Shown: positions 45,000 through 55,377, counted from the stretch's first letter. The stretch: 64,000 bases of DNA from Dehalococcoidia bacterium (GCA_022819585.1 JAJEGY010000001.1:1-64000); one strand, 5' to 3'. A program made the numbers and translations. Notes: a model not told the origin generated them from the sequence alone.

Positions 45000-46834
45000 G
45001 CAACCGTGACGGTCTTTGCCAGATTCCTCGGGCGATCAGGGTCGATTCCTCGGGCGAGCGCCGTGTGATATGCAAGCTGTTGCAACGGAATCGTCATCAG
45101 AAACGGTGAATGTTCTTCGTCTTCCGACGCGATCGGTATCAACCCGTCGGCTATCGCTTCCACCTCGATATCCCCCTCATGCGCCACAGCGATCACCTCA
45201 CCGCTTCGACTCTGCACCTCGTAGATGCTGGTCAACATCTTCGTCCTCAGCTCTCCGTTTTTCGGCACTAGAGCGATGGTCGGCGTTGATGGCTCGACCA
45301 ACGCGTTGATGCCATGTTTCATCTCAGATGCCGAACAACCCTCCGCGTGGATGTACGCTGTCTCCTTCATCTTCAACGCACCCTCAAGAGCGACAGGATA
45401 AAGATCGCCGCGTCCCAAGATGAGCATATTTGTCACACCATCGAACCGTTCGCGGGCAAGTGCTTCGATTTCGGCCTCTTGCCCAAGAGTGCGGTTAATC
45501 GCACCGGGCAGCGAGACTATCGATTCGATATGCCGTTCAAACTCTGCATCGCTCAATCGACCGGCATCGCGCCCGAGCTGTAGTCCGATCATGTACAGCA
45601 CAAGCATCGTGTTGATGAACGTCTTGGTAGCTGGTACCGCAACCTCCACACCCGATCCAATATCAACAGCAACATCTGCTATCCGTGACGCTTCGCTGTG
45701 AACATTGGCAGTCACGACCGCGACGGTGCTTCCAACACTCTTCGCCTTCTCGATGGCGACCAGCGTGTCGTATGTTTCGCCTGACTGTGTGACCGCTACC
45801 AAAAGGTCCCGCTCGCCCATCACCGGATCGCGATCCGCCAACTCACCCGCATACTCGATTGACGTAGGTATCCTAGCCAAACGCTCGATGCGCCGTGCCC
45901 CGGCCATCCCTGCAAAATGCGAGGTGCCCATCCCCGCCAGCACGATACGGTCCAATTTGGCCGGCAACATGTCAAGTTCAGGAATATCGATTCGCATGTC
46001 GCTGAAATCGACACGCCCGCGCATCGCGCCCTGCACAGCCGCCGCCTGCTCAGAGATCTCCTTGTGCATGAAGTGCGCATGTTCGTTGATCTCCGAGATG
46101 CGACTTCCAGGGAGTAACTTCACAGGTTCTTTTTCGACCAGCTTTCCAGCCACATCTACGATCATGGCATCATCCGGACTGATGCGAACCGCTTCGCAAT
46201 GATCGACATGCACCACCTCGTTCACGTCTCGTGGCATCGCCGCCGCGTTGCTGGCGAGAATCCAGCCATCTCCAGATTTGCCCAACATCAAGCTGCCTGC
46301 ATACCCGATCCTGATCCCCACTACCGCATCCGGCTCATCTGCCGAAATAGCAAGAATCACCGACAGCCCCTTCAGCCGTCTACTCGCCTTCTTCGTCGCA
46401 GAAAGCAGCGAATCACCCGCTTGCATATGACGAGCAATCAGATGAGCGACAACTTCAGAGTCGGTATCGGAGGCAAATTCGATCCCATCCGCCTCAAGCT
46501 TTGCACGCAACCTCCCATGGTTTTCTATGATCCCGTTGTGTGCGATCGCTACCTTCCCGTCATAGCTGAGATGAGGGTGGGCGTTAGTATCCGTTGGGGC
46601 ACCGTGAGTCGCCCAACGAGTATGCCCGATCCCGGTCGTCGCTTGCCCGAACTGACCGTTGATCGTCTCTTCTAGAGCAGAAACTCGCCCCGCGCGCTTG
46701 ATCGTCGTGATCCCGTTACCCTTGATCGCCGCGATACCTGCGCTGTCATAGCCGCGATACTCCAGATCGTGAAGCGCGGACAGCAGAAACGTCTTCGCAT
46801 CACCGTAACCGGCGTACCCTACGATCCCACACAT
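44996..46834 (-). CDS. glmS: Glutamine-fructose-6-phosphate aminotransferase (isomerizing)
   Basis: MCGIVGYAGYGDAKTFLLSALHDLEYRGYDSAGIA; TRWATHGAPTDTNAHPH; SIS domains; NLAKTVTVA terminus. Confidence 0.97.
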   Translation of the reverse strand: MCGIVGYAGYGDAKTFLLSALHDLEYRGYDSAGIAAIKGNGITTIKRAGRVSALEETINGQFGQATTGIGHTRWATHGAPTDTNAHPHLSYDGKVAIAHNGIIENHGRLRAKLEADGIEFASDTDSEVVAHLIARHMQAGDSLLSATKKASRRLKGLSVILAISADEPDAVVGIRIGYAGSLMLGKSGDGWILASNAAAMPRDVNEVVHVDHCEAVRISPDDAMIVDVAGKLVEKEPVKLLPGSRISEINEHAHFMHKEISEQAAAVQGAMRGRVDFSDMRIDIPELDMLPAKLDRIVLAGMGTSHFAGMAGARRIERLARIPTSIEYAGELADRDPVMGERDLLVAVTQSGETYDTLVAIEKAKSVGSTVAVVTANVHSEASRIADVAVDIGSGVEVAVPATKTFINTMLVLYMIGLQLGRDAGRLSDAEFERHIESIVSLPGAINRTLGQEAEIEALARERFDGVTNMLILGRGDLYPVALEGALKMKETAYIHAEGCSASEMKHGINALVEPSTPTIALVPKNGELRTKMLTSIYEVQSRSGEVIAVAHEGDIEVEAIADGLIPIASEDEEHSPFLMTIPLQQLAYHTALARGIDPDRPRNLAKTVTVA

Positions 46835-46842
46835 ACCGTTCC

Positions 46843-47601
46843 CTACACCGACTTTCCGCTTGTTTCCGCGTTCAATGCCGTCTCGGTGCGCGAACCCTTC
46901 ATACCAAGCGGAAGTGGAGATTCCACCGCGCTTGTAAATTCAAAGTTTGCTGGGATTTTGTCGGAAAATATCCCTCGACGCTCCTCCGGCAAATGCATAG
47001 CCAGTCTTGTCATCAACTCTTCCGTGACTCTTTCAAGTTCACCGCGCCCCGACACGTCTTGGTCGATTCTGAACGGTTCACCAACCGACATCCTGATCTT
47101 CGCTATAGGCATCAATACCTTCAGGATATTCTGCAGATTGTCAGTTCCGTAAAATCCGATCGGAATGACCGTCGCCCCAGTCTGCGCAGCGACGAGGGCA
47201 GTACCAACATGCCCCTTCTTCAAGCCCTCCATGTTCCGGCTGCGAGTACCCTCCGGGAACATCACAACAGCCCGGCCATCTTCCAGCATCGTACGTGCCC
47301 ATCGCAACGCGTGTAAATCCGCCGTATACCGACTCACCGGATAGGCGCCCCAGCCCTTCAGCAAGAACGTGAACAACGGATTGTTGAATAGTTCGCGTTT
47401 CGCGAGGAAGAGAGCGCGCCGCGGAAGCACGGACGCCACTATCGGAGGGTCCAGATTGGCAAGATGATTGCAGACGTAGATCACAGGACCACCCACTGCC
47501 AATCGCTCGCGGTTCTTCACTTCGATATCGGCAAACATCGCCAGCGTCCCGCGGAACGCCGTGTTGCAGACCGGAAAGAACCACTGTTTGTTCGCCTTCA
47601 C
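46843..47601 (-). CDS. plsC: 1-acyl-sn-glycerol-3-phosphate acyltransferase (PlsC-like)
   Basis: VCNHLANLDPPIVASVLPR and FPEGTRSRNMEGLKKGHVGTALVA. Confidence 0.9.
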   Translation of the reverse strand: MKANKQWFFPVCNTAFRGTLAMFADIEVKNRERLAVGGPVIYVCNHLANLDPPIVASVLPRRALFLAKRELFNNPLFTFLLKGWGAYPVSRYTADLHALRWARTMLEDGRAVVMFPEGTRSRNMEGLKKGHVGTALVAAQTGATVIPIGFYGTDNLQNILKVLMPIAKIRMSVGEPFRIDQDVSGRGELERVTEELMTRLAMHLPEERRGIFSDKIPANFEFTSAVESPLPLGMKGSRTETALNAETSGKSV

Positions 47602-48383
47602 GCTACCTCCAGCCCCTCGATTTTCCCTTCTCTAGAGAAAATCTCGCTATCGCCAATCATCCATAAGATCTTCTCAACCACCTCTGCCGCAGTCAGGTCG
47701 CCGTTATCGACGATCTTTGCATCCCCTGCCGGTCGCAACGGCGAGTCGGTCCGATTCGAGTCGATCTCGTCCCGCCTTTGAATTGACCTGAGCACATCCT
47801 CGTATTCTTGACCATCGATATTACCCTCATCATCCTCAGCCCTACGACGGGCCCTGACTTCCGCCGATGTCACCAAGAATATCTTCAAAGGTGCGTCCGC
47901 GAGTACCACCGTACCGATGTCGCGGCCAGCCATAACAATCGGACCGCTATCCGCGACGGCTCGTTGCTGCCGCACTAACGCCCTACGGACCTCAGGAATC
48001 GCAGAAACTTGTGAGACGGCCTGATTGATCCGTTCAGCATGTAGAACGTCGGTCAAGTCCTCGCCATCCACAACCAGTCGCCAATCTCTTTTCCCTTGGT
48101 GAATGACCTCGAACTTCGCCGAATCGGCAATCCTAGCCAACGCGCCTACATCATCGAGCGAGACCGATCTCCTCAAAGCCATAAGCGTCACAGCACGGTA
48201 CATCAAACCGGTATCAAGAAATCCAAACCCCAATCGTTCGGCGAGCATCTTGCCTATGGTGGTTTTCCCCGAAGCTGATGGCCCGTCCAACGCGATCCGC
48301 TTTCGTGCGTGTTCTGTTGGCAACTTCATTCGCTGAGGACATGTTCTCGCCTCCCACACTTTCCGTCCCAAACCGCCCTCCAA
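47598..48383 (-). CDS. cmk: Cytidylate kinase
   Basis: RIALDGPSASGKTTIGKMLAERLGFGFLDTGLMYRAVT; MAGRDIGTVVLADAPLKIFLVTSAEVRARRR; true start probably within the ORF. Confidence 0.95.
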   Translation of the reverse strand: MEGGLGRKVWEARTCPQRMKLPTEHARKRIALDGPSASGKTTIGKMLAERLGFGFLDTGLMYRAVTLMALRRSVSLDDVGALARIADSAKFEVIHQGKRDWRLVVDGEDLTDVLHAERINQAVSQVSAIPEVRRALVRQQRAVADSGPIVMAGRDIGTVVLADAPLKIFLVTSAEVRARRRAEDDEGNIDGQEYEDVLRSIQRRDEIDSNRTDSPLRPAGDAKIVDNGDLTAAEVVEKILWMIGDSEIFSREGKIEGLEVA

Positions 48384-48542
48384 CGTCGTGATTCGGTCGA
48401 GGCGACAAACTTATCATTCGATTATAGACAGCGTGGACGAAGTGCGCGTTTATCCTGTGTCGGCCGCGCTTTTGAGACGAGATTTGACGACATCCCCACG
48501 CGATTCGCCGATCCTTGGCGTTCGGTCAACACCCACCTATCG

Positions 48543-49136
48543 ATGAGCGGTCTAGATGGCATATTCATACTCACAATCGCGCTTTTGGCATTTTGGGGAT
48601 TCCGAACTGGAGTATTTGGCACCGCGATCTGGCTTGTCGCTGCCTTCGTTACGATCATCCTCGGCGCACAGATCGTAAGTCGCGTCATCCCGCTTCTCGG
48701 CCTCCCTAACAACTACTTCTCGATTGCCACGTCATTCGCTTACGTGCTCTTTTCGGCCGCGGTGTTCACGATAGCGCGATGGATATCAACGTCCGTCCGA
48801 TTGGTAATCGATTTCACACCGTTGAAGTGGATCAACGGGATCGGCGGAGCACTGCTAGGTGCCGTGATGGGCCTCCTCGTGGTCGCCGCCATGATCGCCG
48901 GACTCGCGATATTCACATACGTCGTGCCCGAAGGCAGTCTCGAATTCGGCGGTGTCTCATACGCAGACTCTTACTCGGGAATCTACATCAGCCACCCTCC
49001 CCGCTCATGGCTGCACGATCAACTCACTCATTCCATCGTCGTTGAAGCATTCTCCGTCTTGCCAGCCTTCATCCTGCCCTTCGCTCCACGCGAAATCGGC
49101 ATTGCCGTCGAGGTGCTGTTCTCCAACGTCCAGTGA
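48543..49136 (+). CDS. CvpA-family membrane protein
   Basis: MSGLDGIFILTIALLAFWGFRTGVFGTAIWL...FTPLKWINGIGGALLGAVMGLLV. Confidence 0.8.
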   Translation: MSGLDGIFILTIALLAFWGFRTGVFGTAIWLVAAFVTIILGAQIVSRVIPLLGLPNNYFSIATSFAYVLFSAAVFTIARWISTSVRLVIDFTPLKWINGIGGALLGAVMGLLVVAAMIAGLAIFTYVVPEGSLEFGGVSYADSYSGIYISHPPRSWLHDQLTHSIVVEAFSVLPAFILPFAPREIGIAVEVLFSNVQ

Positions 49137-49208
49137 CGCCCACTCGGATTTCAATATCGCAACGCAATCGCGAATGTTGGCAACACCCAACATCAACCGC
49201 TATAAAAT

Positions 49209-49772
49209 ATGGGCATTGTGAGTGACTACGCGTTAGTGCTGATACGTTCGAGGGTTTTGGTGCTCAACCAGAACTATCAGCCTCTCAACATCTGCGACGT
49301 GCGCCGCGCCGTTTCACTACTTGGCAAAGGAAAAGCCGAAACGGTTCAATGCGGTGTCGAATACATCCACTCCGTTTCCAGGATGTTCGAACGCCCCGAG
49401 ATCATCCGCCTCGTCTACATGGTCCGCAAACCCCTTCACCGCCGCAAACTCTCGCGCCGAGAGGTCTTCCTGCGCGACGGCAACTCATGCCAATACTGCG
49501 GTACTCGAAGCGCCAACATGACCCTCGATCACGTCATCCCCCGATGCAAGGGCGGCCAGCACACATGGGAAAACGTCGTAACCGCTTGCCAGCGATGCAA
49601 CCATCGCAAAGCAGGCTCCACACCCCGCGAAGCCGGCATGAAGTTGCGAAGGGAACCGATGGAACCCCGTCCAAACCCCTACGCAGGCTTCAGCGCCGAC
49701 CGCGTTGATCCCGCATGGCTCCCGTTCATGCCCTGGTTGGCTAAGCAACCATTGCCCACCGCGGCGGGTTAG
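49209..49772 (+). CDS. HNH endonuclease-family protein
   Basis: RVLVLNQNYQPLNICDVRRAVSLLGKGKAE; CQYCGTRSANMTLDHVIPRCKGGQHTWENVVTACQRCNHRKA. Confidence 0.92.
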   Translation: MGIVSDYALVLIRSRVLVLNQNYQPLNICDVRRAVSLLGKGKAETVQCGVEYIHSVSRMFERPEIIRLVYMVRKPLHRRKLSRREVFLRDGNSCQYCGTRSANMTLDHVIPRCKGGQHTWENVVTACQRCNHRKAGSTPREAGMKLRREPMEPRPNPYAGFSADRVDPAWLPFMPWLAKQPLPTAAG

Positions 49773-50152
49773 TTCTCCGCACCGTTTTGATGGTTCGTCA
49801 ACTCGAGCATCCTGTTGACGAACGAGTTGACGATGTCGCGATGCTCTTCCACTTCTTCCTCGTCCATGAACCCGTGATAGAAGTTCGCGTGCAACATCTC
49901 GGCACTGGAAAACAGGCCTCTCAAAGTAGAGTCGTTGAAATCCTCAGCGAAGGATCTGACAGATCTGATCATCTCTTTGTGGCCTGACTGCTTGATCCCC
50001 CGGCGATGCATTTCGGCAATCACGACGTGAGATGCCGCACCCCAAAGCTTCTCCGAGGCTTGAAAAATGTCTCCCTCAGTGAGTTCCTTGTCAGCGTCGA
50101 CAAGGAACTGTTGGGCAAGTAGTTCGTGCTCAGCAGCCAACATACCAATCAT
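49769..50152 (-). CDS. PaREP1/HEPN-like protein
   Basis: Small helical protein: LAQQFLVDADKELTEGDIFQASEKLWGAASHVVIAEMHRRG. Confidence 0.65.
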   Translation of the reverse strand: MIGMLAAEHELLAQQFLVDADKELTEGDIFQASEKLWGAASHVVIAEMHRRGIKQSGHKEMIRSVRSFAEDFNDSTLRGLFSSAEMLHANFYHGFMDEEEVEEHRDIVNSFVNRMLELTNHQNGAEN

Positions 50153-50205
50153 TCACCGTTTGCTTGATAAATTACGGCCCGGTGATCGGCACCGCGTTTA
50201 TCACT

Positions 50206-51306
50206 TTATCCTAACCCCGGCAACTCCAACATCATCCCATCAAACGCCAACTGCGGATACGCATTGACCATCAACGCATCTCGCGTCTTCTCGATCACCG
50301 ACGCAGCTAGAGCAACATCATCTACCGTCAACGCCTGCGACAACCGGTCCAACTCCTCCATGCGGTCATCGAACACCACATGCTGACTTAAACCGTTCTG
50401 GATCATCGCAATATCCCGGACGATCTCCAGCCAACGTGCCAACTCATCCAAGGCCAACCCGCGATCGCTTCTAAACTGACGCGCCATCTGCGCCGAATAG
50501 TCGAAGCGATCTGCCAAATCGAACCCAAACACGTCGAGTATCCGGGCCGACGATTGTCTTCGAGCATCCAACAACGACGGATCATCTATCGCCGCGATCG
50601 CCCAACCCGGCGCTCCCATCGACATCTTCGCCAACACCTGCGCCTCGTCGCTATCTAGATCGAAACGCGAGGCCAGAGCCTCAGCGATCACTTCACGCGG
50701 CACTGACCGCAGCCTGACCAAATGACAACGAGACACTATCGTTTCAGGCAGCAGTTCTACCGCAGGTGACGTCAGGAAAATATGCACATTCTCAGGCGGT
50801 TCCTCCAATGTCTTCAGCAACGCATTCGCCGCATCCGGCGACATCCGATTCGCATCGTCGATGATGAAGACCTTCACCTTGCCCTCGTAAGGCTGTAACA
50901 AAGCGTCCGACTGAAGGTCCTTTATCAGATCGATCCCGATCATCACTCGTCGCTTCGCCGCCTCAGTATCCGCATCCTTCGAAGTCTGCGTCGCCGATGT
51001 AATCACCTGCACATCCGCAAAGTTAGACCGCGATATCCGATCACAAGCCGAGCATTGACCGCATGGGACCTCCGGCGCCAGTTCCGCCCAGCCCGGTGCC
51101 GCAACATCCGCCGCGTTGCAATTCAGCGCACGAGCAAAATCAAGCGCCAGAGTCCGCTTGCCAACTCGATTAGGTCCGACGAACAGATAGGCGTGTGAAA
51201 CCCGTCCTTGACTAATCGCACCGCTCACCAGGTTAATCGCCGCGGGATTGCCGATCGTGTCCCACTTCCCAGACGCCCCAACTTCCTGCGACGTCCCTAG
51301 CATCAC
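50206..51306 (-). CDS. holB: DNA polymerase III delta-prime subunit-like ATPase
   Basis: HAYLFVGPNRVGKRTLALDFARAL; CGQCSACDRI; KVFIIDDANRMSPDAANALLKTLEEPPENVHIFLTS. Confidence 0.9.
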   Translation of the reverse strand: MMLGTSQEVGASGKWDTIGNPAAINLVSGAISQGRVSHAYLFVGPNRVGKRTLALDFARALNCNAADVAAPGWAELAPEVPCGQCSACDRISRSNFADVQVITSATQTSKDADTEAAKRRVMIGIDLIKDLQSDALLQPYEGKVKVFIIDDANRMSPDAANALLKTLEEPPENVHIFLTSPAVELLPETIVSRCHLVRLRSVPREVIAEALASRFDLDSDEAQVLAKMSMGAPGWAIAAIDDPSLLDARRQSSARILDVFGFDLADRFDYSAQMARQFRSDRGLALDELARWLEIVRDIAMIQNGLSQHVVFDDRMEELDRLSQALTVDDVALAASVIEKTRDALMVNAYPQLAFDGMMLELPGLG

Positions 51307-52628
51307 TCGTATATCGCCGTCGACAGAAGATCCGCGTACGTCTCTCTACGTCGGATCAACCGCACATCCGACTGCTCGGTAACCATCACGATCGCCGGCC
51401 GCGTCTGAAGGTTGTAGTTGCTCGCCATTGGCACACAGTAAGCACCAGATGCCGGCAACGCCAACAGGTCGCCCGGCTTCACATCCGGCAACTTGACATC
51501 CTTCGCCAACACATCGCCAGATTCGCAAAACTTACCAGCGATCGTCGCAGTTCCCTTGAACTCGCCACAAGGATCATCAGCCGACATCACCTCGTACTCC
51601 GCCTCGTACAGCGCCGGACGAATATTGTCTCCCATTCCACCATCAACGCTGACATAGGTGCGGACTCCCGGAATACGTTTGATCCCACCGACGGTGTACA
51701 CGGCGACACCAGCACGTCCCACGATTGAACGTCCCGGTTCAATCGTCATCCGTGGCTCATCCAACCCATACTTCCTGCACGCAGATCTCAGCGAATTCGC
51801 GATCGTCTCCGCATACTCCTCTATCGACGGCGGCAACTTCGACCTCAGGTACCCGATTGCCATGCCACCCCCAGGGCTGAACTCCTGCATATCAAGCCCA
51901 TGGACATACTTCATCCGCGCCGCAAAAGCGCAAACATATTCGATCGCTTCATCATAGGGCTCCAACTCGAAAAGGGGAGAACCAAGGTGGAAGTGCAGAC
52001 CTTTCACATCAAGATTCGGTTGCGACAACGCAGCATCCACCGCCTTCTCCGCATCGCCCGTCTCTATCGAGAACCCGAACTTCGAATCCAGAATCCCGGT
52101 GCTCGTCAAGCGATGAGTATGTGGATCAATGCTCGGCGACAAACGCAGATTCACTGCCTGTGTCTTGCCTAACGCTCCCGCGACCTCGTTCAACAACTCG
52201 ATCTCATGGAACGAGTCGATTGTGATCCGTCCGATCCCGACATCAACCGCCTCCATCAACTCCTGCCGAGTTTTATTGTTCCCGTGAAAGTTGATCTTCT
52301 CGACCGGGAAATCCGCTGCCAGCGCAAATGCCAACTCGCCGCCAGTGACGACATCGATGTGCAATCCCTCGTCCTCGATCACCTTCAATACCGCCGGATT
52401 CGAGAACGCTTTAGTCGAGTACTCGATGTCGGTTTCTGGGTAGAACTGCCTGAAATTCTCCACGAACTCGCGGCACATCCACCGAATCGTCGCCTCATCG
52501 TAGATGTAAAGCGGACTGCCAAACTCCTCCACGATCCCGCGCACATCCCGACCTTGGATCGCCAAACGACCATCACTGTTCAGGGAAGCGGAGATTGGGA
52601 GCACATCGGCGAGAGGGAGATCGTTCAT
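51303..52628 (-). CDS. lysA: Diaminopimelate decarboxylase
   Basis: YSTKAFSNPAVLKVIEDEGLHIDVVTGGELAFAL; HFHLGSP; EPGRSIVGRAGVAVYTVGGIK; start chosen at MNDLPLADV. Confidence 0.95.
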   Translation of the reverse strand: MNDLPLADVLPISASLNSDGRLAIQGRDVRGIVEEFGSPLYIYDEATIRWMCREFVENFRQFYPETDIEYSTKAFSNPAVLKVIEDEGLHIDVVTGGELAFALAADFPVEKINFHGNNKTRQELMEAVDVGIGRITIDSFHEIELLNEVAGALGKTQAVNLRLSPSIDPHTHRLTSTGILDSKFGFSIETGDAEKAVDAALSQPNLDVKGLHFHLGSPLFELEPYDEAIEYVCAFAARMKYVHGLDMQEFSPGGGMAIGYLRSKLPPSIEEYAETIANSLRSACRKYGLDEPRMTIEPGRSIVGRAGVAVYTVGGIKRIPGVRTYVSVDGGMGDNIRPALYEAEYEVMSADDPCGEFKGTATIAGKFCESGDVLAKDVKLPDVKPGDLLALPASGAYCVPMASNYNLQTRPAIVMVTEQSDVRLIRRRETYADLLSTAIYE

Positions 52629-52792
52629 GGCGAGAGTTTTGGCTTGGCGACAACGCGGTTCACGGCAGGTTATGTAATCCATTTTGAGTTCACCCACCTG
52701 CAACGTCAAGGAAACCCCGAAAACTACCATTGATTAAAGCGCGCGAACTCGAACCCGAATCGCGTCAATCGAATGAAACTGACACCTCCAGC

Positions 52793-53842
52793 ATGAGTGA
52801 AAAAGTCCCACGGCTAACCGAACTCGCCAGCTGCGCTGGTTGAGCCGGAAAGCTGAGCCAAGGCGAACTCGCCCAGGTATTGGGCGGGCTGATCGACGGA
52901 GCCGCGTCAGACCCCGATCTGCTCGTAGGCTTCGAAAACGGTGACGATGCCGCAGTCTACCGTCTAAACGAACACGTCGCACTCGTTCTCACCGTCGACT
53001 TCTTCGCTCCAATCGTCGACGATCCATTCACCTACGGTGCAATCGCCGCCGCAAACGCAATGTCCGACGTATACGCCGTCGGAGGCCGACCCATCACCGC
53101 GCTAAACATCGCCGCCTTCCCTCGCACCCTCCCATCGGACATCCCCGCTGAAATCCTGCGAGGAGGAGCATCCAAAGTCGCAGAAGCGGGCGCACTCATC
53201 GTCGGTGGCCACACCGTAGACGACACCGAACCAAAATACGGCCTATCTGTTGTCGGCGTAATCGAACCAGGCCACCAAGTCCAAAACTCAACCGCCAAAC
53301 CCGGTGACGTCCTAGTCCTCACCAAACCCTTGGGAACAGGCGTAATCACCACCGCCCTCAAAAACGGTAAGAAACTCGGAGAAGCCCTAGACACCGCCAT
53401 TAATTCAATGCTCCGCCTAAACCGACACGCCGCCGAAGCCATGGTTACCGCGAGCGTCAACGCCGCAACCGACATCACGGGCTTCGGCATCATAGGCCAC
53501 CTAATGACCATGATGAAGGTCAGCAACACCACCGCACACATCCGTCGTTCAGCACTTCCCATCCTCCCCGGCGTCATCGAACTCCTCAACGACGGCATCG
53601 CCCCCGGCGGCACCCACCGCAACATCGAATCATGTGCCGACAGCGTCACGTGGCATGAATCTCTCACCGAAATCGACAAACTCCTGATGTGTGACCCTCA
53701 AACCTCCGGCGGCCTGCTGATCTCAATACCTGAGGACAGAGCAGACCTTCTCATCACCGATCTGAATTCCCGAGGCGTTACTGGCACCATCGTCGGTGAA
53801 ATCACCGGGTCCGACGGCAAGGCCGTCCAAGTCAATCCCTAA
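52793..53842 (+). CDS. selD: Selenide, water dikinase, predicted selenoprotein (in-frame UGA 52841-52843)
   Basis: ATG at 52793 is in frame with the listed ORF: MSEKVPRLTELASCAG-U-AGKLSQGELAQVLGGLIDGAASDP...; GDDAAVYRL, VGGHTVDDTEPKYGLSVVG, DITGFGIIGHL, DPQTSGGLLIS. Confidence 0.93.
52868..52888 (+). promoter_or_regulatory. Putative bacterial SECIS hairpin of selD
   Basis: Stem CTCGCCCA/TGGGCGGG (8 bp, one G-U), loop GGUAU; loop starts 33 nt after the UGA. Confidence 0.65.
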
Positions 53843-54603
53843 CGGGACTGATCCCAGAGCCGCTCTCTCTCCTCGGCAGGCAACTCGGCAATCGCCGTCC
53901 CTCCTGCCATCTCCTCCGCCCTCAACACACGCTCCCGCAACTCAGAACTCACCTTCAACAACGCCGTCTCCGCATCAACCCCATGCGCCTGAACCGACCG
54001 CACCGCAGCAGCCAAAAACTCCCCCGCCCTCAACTCAACGTCACTATCAGACTCCCCATCTACACGTCCCACAAATCCATCCGAAACCGACTCCGAGCCG
54101 ATATCCAGCCCCGCACGCATCGCCCGTCGCTGCAAAACCGCCGACTGCGCTAATGCCGGCAGAGACTTAGGAATCGAAGCCACTATCGACCTTACCCCGC
54201 CCGCCTCCTCACGCTTGATCCGCTCCCATCTATCCATAACGTCCTCGCCGGTGTCGAGTTTCCTAGCATCACCAAACACATGCGGATGCCTCCTTATCAG
54301 CTTCTCCGCAACCTTCTTACACACCGAATCCGCATCAAAATCCCCAGCTCGGCGAGCAATATCCGCATGAAATACGACCTGTATCAACAGATCCCCAAGC
54401 TCCTCCTCTAAACCCTCAGCATCCCCCTTCTCTATAGCATCCAACGTCTCATACGCCTCTTCAAGCAAGTTCGGCCTCAACGACTGATGTGTTTGCTCTG
54501 CATCCCAAGGGCAACCACCTGGACCCCTCAATGTTCTCACCGTCTCAACCAAGTGTTGATACGCGCAACACACACCACTAGCATCTCTAACTTCACTTGT
54601 CAT
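53839..54603 (-). CDS. mazG: MazG nucleoside triphosphate pyrophosphohydrolase
   Basis: VETVRTLRGPGGCPWDAEQTHQSLRPNLLEEAYETLDAI; EEELGDLLIQVVFHADIA. Confidence 0.95.
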   Translation of the reverse strand: MTSEVRDASGVCCAYQHLVETVRTLRGPGGCPWDAEQTHQSLRPNLLEEAYETLDAIEKGDAEGLEEELGDLLIQVVFHADIARRAGDFDADSVCKKVAEKLIRRHPHVFGDARKLDTGEDVMDRWERIKREEAGGVRSIVASIPKSLPALAQSAVLQRRAMRAGLDIGSESVSDGFVGRVDGESDSDVELRAGEFLAAAVRSVQAHGVDAETALLKVSSELRERVLRAEEMAGGTAIAELPAEERERLWDQSR

Positions 54604-54653
54604 CCGTCACCTGCTCCGTTGTCGACAGTTCTCTCAGGTAGTATTCTCTAGTC

Positions 54654-54986
54654 ATGATTTCGGAGATTAGGAATGCGCGCGCATTGCTCCGCTATGTAGA
54701 CCGCGAAGCCGCTATCTGGGTCATTGCCCTGATCGTCCTCGCACTCGGCAACCCTGAGTCCGATTTCCACTTCACGATATTCTGGCCATACTACGTCTGG
54801 GGAATCCAAAGCCCCGGCTACGGACTAGGCCACTCGATATCGTATCTCTTCCGAGGCGACGTAATCTCATCCTTCGAAACCCACATCTTAGGCATTCCCG
54901 CAGTAGCAATCCTCATCTGGCGAATCACCACTCTACAAACGAAGCTATTCAAGCTGAATAGGAGCAAAACATCATGGCAAACGTAA
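54654..54986 (+). CDS. Small membrane protein, possibly DUF2752-like
   Basis: Two or three hydrophobic segments; IFWPYYVWGIQSPGYGLGHSISYLFRGDV. Confidence 0.5.
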   Translation: MISEIRNARALLRYVDREAAIWVIALIVLALGNPESDFHFTIFWPYYVWGIQSPGYGLGHSISYLFRGDVISSFETHILGIPAVAILIWRITTLQTKLFKLNRSKTSWQT

Positions 54987-55342
54987 TGGAAATCCTGCCC
55001 GAGATTCCTGCCGGCGAGCAAGTCGCGATCTCCGGGATCGTAAACGGAATATCAGACGAAAACACGCAACAGTTCGCAATGGCGTACCGAGCGCAACGCA
55101 AAGACGAAAACACGATACTTCTGCTCACACTTGTCGGGTTCGTCGCCGTCGCGGGCGTGCAACGATTCTTCCTCGGACAGATCGGCATGGGTTTCCTTTA
55201 CCTGCTGACCGCCGGATTGTGCTTCATCGGAACCATAATCGATGTCGTCAATCACAAGAAACTCACCTACGAGCACAACGCGAAGATCGCCAATGAGATC
55301 TCGATGAACTTAAGCCCCGGCGGCTCGTATAGAACGCTCTGA
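54974..55342 (+). CDS. TM2-domain protein
   Basis: TLVGFVAVAGVQRFFLGQIGMGFLYLLTAGLCFIGTIIDVV. Confidence 0.85.
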   Translation: MANVMEILPEIPAGEQVAISGIVNGISDENTQQFAMAYRAQRKDENTILLLTLVGFVAVAGVQRFFLGQIGMGFLYLLTAGLCFIGTIIDVVNHKKLTYEHNAKIANEISMNLSPGGSYRTL

Positions 55343-55377
55343 ACACGGCATCAAACCTGTAATCGCTTTGCCTCTGA

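Noticed and set aside
49209-49772. HNH protein as a restriction or defence enzyme
   Set aside because: Looks like the widespread standalone HNH family (LNQNYQPLNICDVRRAVSLLGKGKAE); no methylase, helicase or other defence partner nearby.
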